Source: Pseudactinotalea suaedae (GTDB taxonomy: Bacteria; Actinomycetota; Actinomycetes; Actinomycetales; Beutenbergiaceae). Taken from it: a stretch of 64,000 nt of DNA. A program made the translations under genes and the position numbers. The notes under the pieces are model-generated. The model had not been told where the DNA came from. It made no database searches and was given only the letters and a program-made list of their open reading frames with translations. Shown here piece after piece: positions 62,266-64,000 of this stretch (positions are counted from its first letter, which is position 1; each line of letters opens with the position of its first letter). The DNA lies in the NCBI RefSeq assembly GCF_009733815.1, contig NZ_WNXY01000001.1, forward strand, positions 372,001 to 436,000. Reading direction: 5' to 3'.

Positions 62266-62973
62266 TCAGCGCAGCCAGCTCGCCACCTCGCCGGGGTCGT
62301 TGCACGAGATCTCGTCGACCCCGAGCGCGAGCGCCCGCTCGACCTCCTCGTGGGTGTTGACCGGCCACACGGTGACGAGGAGGCCGGCCTCGTGCAGCGA
62401 TCGGACCGCCGTCTCGGTCAGGCCCTCCCAGCCGCAGTAGGCGACACTGCTCCCGAGCGCGCGCTGGCGCGCGTCCAGCCCCTCCTCGTACCGGTGGGTG
62501 ATGAGGCCGCGCGGAACGCCGGGGAGCGCTGCGGCGAGCCGGCGCACGATCTCCTCGCTGAACGAGGACAGGACCAGTCTCGCGGCGGACTCGGGCAGGT
62601 CGGCCAGCAGCTCGACCAGCGGCTCGACCGCCAGCGGGTCCTTCACCTCGACCTGGATCGGTGCCTCGACGGCGGCCAGCACCTCGGGGAACGTGGGCAC
62701 GCGCTCGCCGCCCGCGCTCAGGCCGGCGATCGCGGCCAGGTCGAGGTCGTTGACCGCTCCGGTGCCGTCGGTCGTGCGGTCGACCGTGGCGTCGTGCATG
62801 ACGACGAGGGCACCGTCCGCCGACCGGTGCAGGTCGAGCTCGACGACTGCGGCGCCGTCGGCGATCGCGCGGCGGAACGAGCGGATCGTGTTCTCCGGCT
62901 CGACCGCGAGCGCGCCACGGTGGCCGGAGATGCGCGGCCGGGCCGCACGCTCGTCGGGGAGGGTCTGCGTCAC
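62266..62973 (-). CDS. Glycerophosphodiester phosphodiesterase family protein
   Basis: 235 residues. ISGHRGALAVEPENTIRSF with the catalytic His and metal Glu, VELDLHRSADGALVVMHD with the second His, QVEVKDPLAVEPLV, and LVTVWPVNTHEEVERALALG. No signal peptide, so it probably acts in the cytoplasm on glycerophosphodiesters from lipid turnover. GTG start has AAGGAG at seven bases. The 199 bases upstream to the tRNA show no gene. Confidence 0.92.
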   Translation of the reverse strand: MTQTLPDERAARPRISGHRGALAVEPENTIRSFRRAIADGAAVVELDLHRSADGALVVMHDATVDRTTDGTGAVNDLDLAAIAGLSAGGERVPTFPEVLAAVEAPIQVEVKDPLAVEPLVELLADLPESAARLVLSSFSEEIVRRLAAALPGVPRGLITHRYEEGLDARQRALGSSVAYCGWEGLTETAVRSLHEAGLLVTVWPVNTHEEVERALALGVDEISCNDPGEVASWLR

Positions 62974-63172
62974 GGTGGTGCTCCTTCTGTCGTGTCGGGC
63001 CTCGCTCCGAGGCGGCGAGCCCAGCAGGAAGTCGACCAGCAGATGGTGAACGAGACGCGTCCGGCAGGCGACCTGCGGCTGCCCGGCCCCGTGCCGGCTG
63101 ACCGCGAGAACGGCAGTTTCCGCCGAGTGCGGCAGGCGCTGGCGGGTGTGACGGTGCGGTCACGTCACAGGG

Positions 63173-63246
63173 TGCCCCGGGTGGGATTCGAACCCACACT
63201 GGATGGTGTTTGAGACCACTGCCTCTGCCGGTTGGGCTACCGGGGC
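63173..63246 (-). tRNA. tRNA with anticodon CAA (Leu) but a short variable loop
   Basis: 74 bases. Acceptor GCCCCGG/CCGGGGC with discriminator A; D-stem GCCC/AGGC with three pairs; anticodon stem GTGGT/ACCAT around CTCAAAC, giving CAA. The variable loop is only CCAGT, and the T-arm is GTGGG-TTCGAAT-CCCAC. Anticodon and A73 say leucine, yet the class II long arm of leucine tRNAs is absent. CCA is not encoded. Confidence 0.85.
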
Positions 63247-63386
63247 GCCGGGGAAACGGTAGCGCCTCGCGCGCACCGGGTGCGTCCACGGGCACGCCAC
63301 CCGGCCGCGTCGCCCCGATCCGGGCCGCGCGTCGACGTGACGTTCCTCTCGCGTACACGGGGGCGCTGGACCATTACGCTACCCAG

Positions 63387-64000
63387 GTGACCGAAGCCAA
63401 GCCGAAGAAGACCGCGAAGGACTCCGAGCCGCTGCTCCTGGACCTCGACGAGGCCCTGCAGCGAGAGCCCGAGACCGAGCGCGAGCCGCGTGACCGCCGT
63501 ACCGTCGTCGTCGCCGAGGACGAGCCGCTGATCCGCATGGACGTCGTCGAGACGCTCAACGAGGCGGGCTTCGACGTCGTCGGCGAGGCCGGTGACGGCG
63601 AGACGGCGGTCCGGCTCGCGACCGAGCTCGAGCCCGACATCGTGGTCATGGACGTCAAGATGCCCGTCCTCGACGGCATCACCGCCGCCGAGCGCATCAC
63701 CAAGGCCCGGATCGCCCCGGTCGTGCTGCTGACCGCGTTCTCGCAGACCGAGCTCGTCGAGCGTGCCCGTGACGCCGGCGCCATGGCGTACGTCGTCAAG
63801 CCCTTCACGCCCGCCGACCTGCTGCCGGCACTGGAGATCGCGCTGCACCGCCACCGCGAGATCGCCGCGCTCGAGGCGGAGGTGGCCGACCTCACCGACC
63901 GGTTCGAGACCCGCAAGCGCGTCGACCGCGCCAAGGGCCTGCTGATGACGCGGATGGGTCTGTCGGAGCCGGAGGCCTTCCGCTGGATCCAGAAGACCTC
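63387..64000 (+). CDS. pdtaR: PdtaR-like response regulator with ANTAR RNA-binding domain, 3' end beyond window
   Basis: 204 codons are present. Residues 1-38 are a charged N-terminal extension. The receiver domain has VVVAEDEPLIRMD, phosphoacceptor Asp89 (IVVMDVKMPVLDG), VLLTAFS and Lys138 (AYVVKPF). The ANTAR domain begins at about 180 (RVDRAKGLLMTRMGLSEPEA) and is cut by the window end. ANTAR proteins bind paired hexaloops in RNA and prevent termination; the mycobacterial homologue pairs with the kinase PdtaS, not seen here. GTG is leaderless behind TACGCT (63375-63380). Confidence 0.94.
   Translation, partial: MTEAKPKKTAKDSEPLLLDLDEALQREPETEREPRDRRTVVVAEDEPLIRMDVVETLNEAGFDVVGEAGDGETAVRLATELEPDIVVMDVKMPVLDGITAAERITKARIAPVVLLTAFSQTELVERARDAGAMAYVVKPFTPADLLPALEIALHRHREIAALEAEVADLTDRFETRKRVDRAKGLLMTRMGLSEPEAFRWIQKT

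Noticed and set aside
63145-63170. GTGAC/GTCAC inverted pair upstream of the pdtaR-side tRNA as a CRP box
   Set aside because: Spacing and outer bases differ from TGTGA-N6-TCACA; kept only as ordinary GC-rich sequence.

Overview
The window is very GC-rich DNA from an actinomycete. It carries a complete Pup-proteasome locus (arc/mpa, dop, pup, prcB, prcA, pafA), the mycothiol gene mshC, a SigK/RskA pair, a mycothiol-type DinB-like protein, a siderophore-interacting protein behind an IdeR/DtxR-type iron box, and a PdtaR-like ANTAR regulator. The gene order hisF..hisI-trpE-..-trpC-trpB-trpA-lgt-gltB-gltD-pyk-..-pdtaR also fits. A member of the Propionibacteriales/Nocardioidaceae or a relative is my best guess; no rRNA is present to confirm it. 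Neighbouring genes commonly overlap by 4 or 8 bases (ATGA, GTGA, GTGNNTAG). Many transcripts look leaderless, with a TANNNT -10 box only 6-8 bases before the start codon.

Layout. 1-975: N-terminal part of a Tat-exported PL8 polysaccharide lyase, cut by the window edge. 1035-6202: YihY-family membrane protein, then a SigK module (membrane-fused molybdopterin oxidoreductase, fasciclin lipoprotein, sigK, rskA). Two matching SigK-like promoters precede the oxidoreductase and the fasciclin gene. 6228-9265: coiled-coil protein, ADP-ribosylglycohydrolase, a structured non-coding gap and a 51-residue membrane protein. 9382-14043: SARP/BTAD-NB-ARC regulator, membrane-anchored trypsin-like protease, a doubtful small gene and tRNA-Leu(GAG). 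14123-17204: secreted subtilase with strong terminator and a perfect CRP-type box. 17363-22264: M3 and M20 peptidases, DUF5703, an acidic protein and an aldo/keto reductase with an altered active site. 22290-28321: uppP, mshC, PAC2, HAD phosphatase, site-2 protease and TrmI.

28337-36722: the proteasome locus. Arc/Mpa unfolds pupylated proteins, PafA attaches Pup, Dop deamidates or removes Pup, and PrcA/PrcB form the core. pup-prcB-prcA-pafA is followed by an FKBP lipoprotein and hisF. 36733-41081: DinB-like protein and a heterodimeric ABC exporter, divergently transcribed from one overlapping promoter. The second exporter gene begins with a 72-bp tandem repeat. 41110-49057: hisI-trpE-TAMP and a trpC-B-A-lgt operon, separated by three small membrane-protein genes. 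trpC is preceded by a tiny leaderless upstream reading frame. 49168-56672: glutamate synthase gltB-gltD, then pyk with a strong terminator.

56750-58806: three tandem paralogous lipoproteins. 58884-59690: iron-regulated siderophore-interacting protein. 59744-62255: two coiled-coil genes, the second with a DivIVA-like N-terminus. 62266-62973: GDPD esterase. 63173-63246: a short-variable-loop tRNA reading as Leu(CAA). 63387-64000: the PdtaR-like regulator, cut by the window end. I saw no insertion sequence, prophage, CRISPR array or rRNA. I also saw no clearly new multi-gene system; the most unusual signals are regulatory or structural and are listed as findings.
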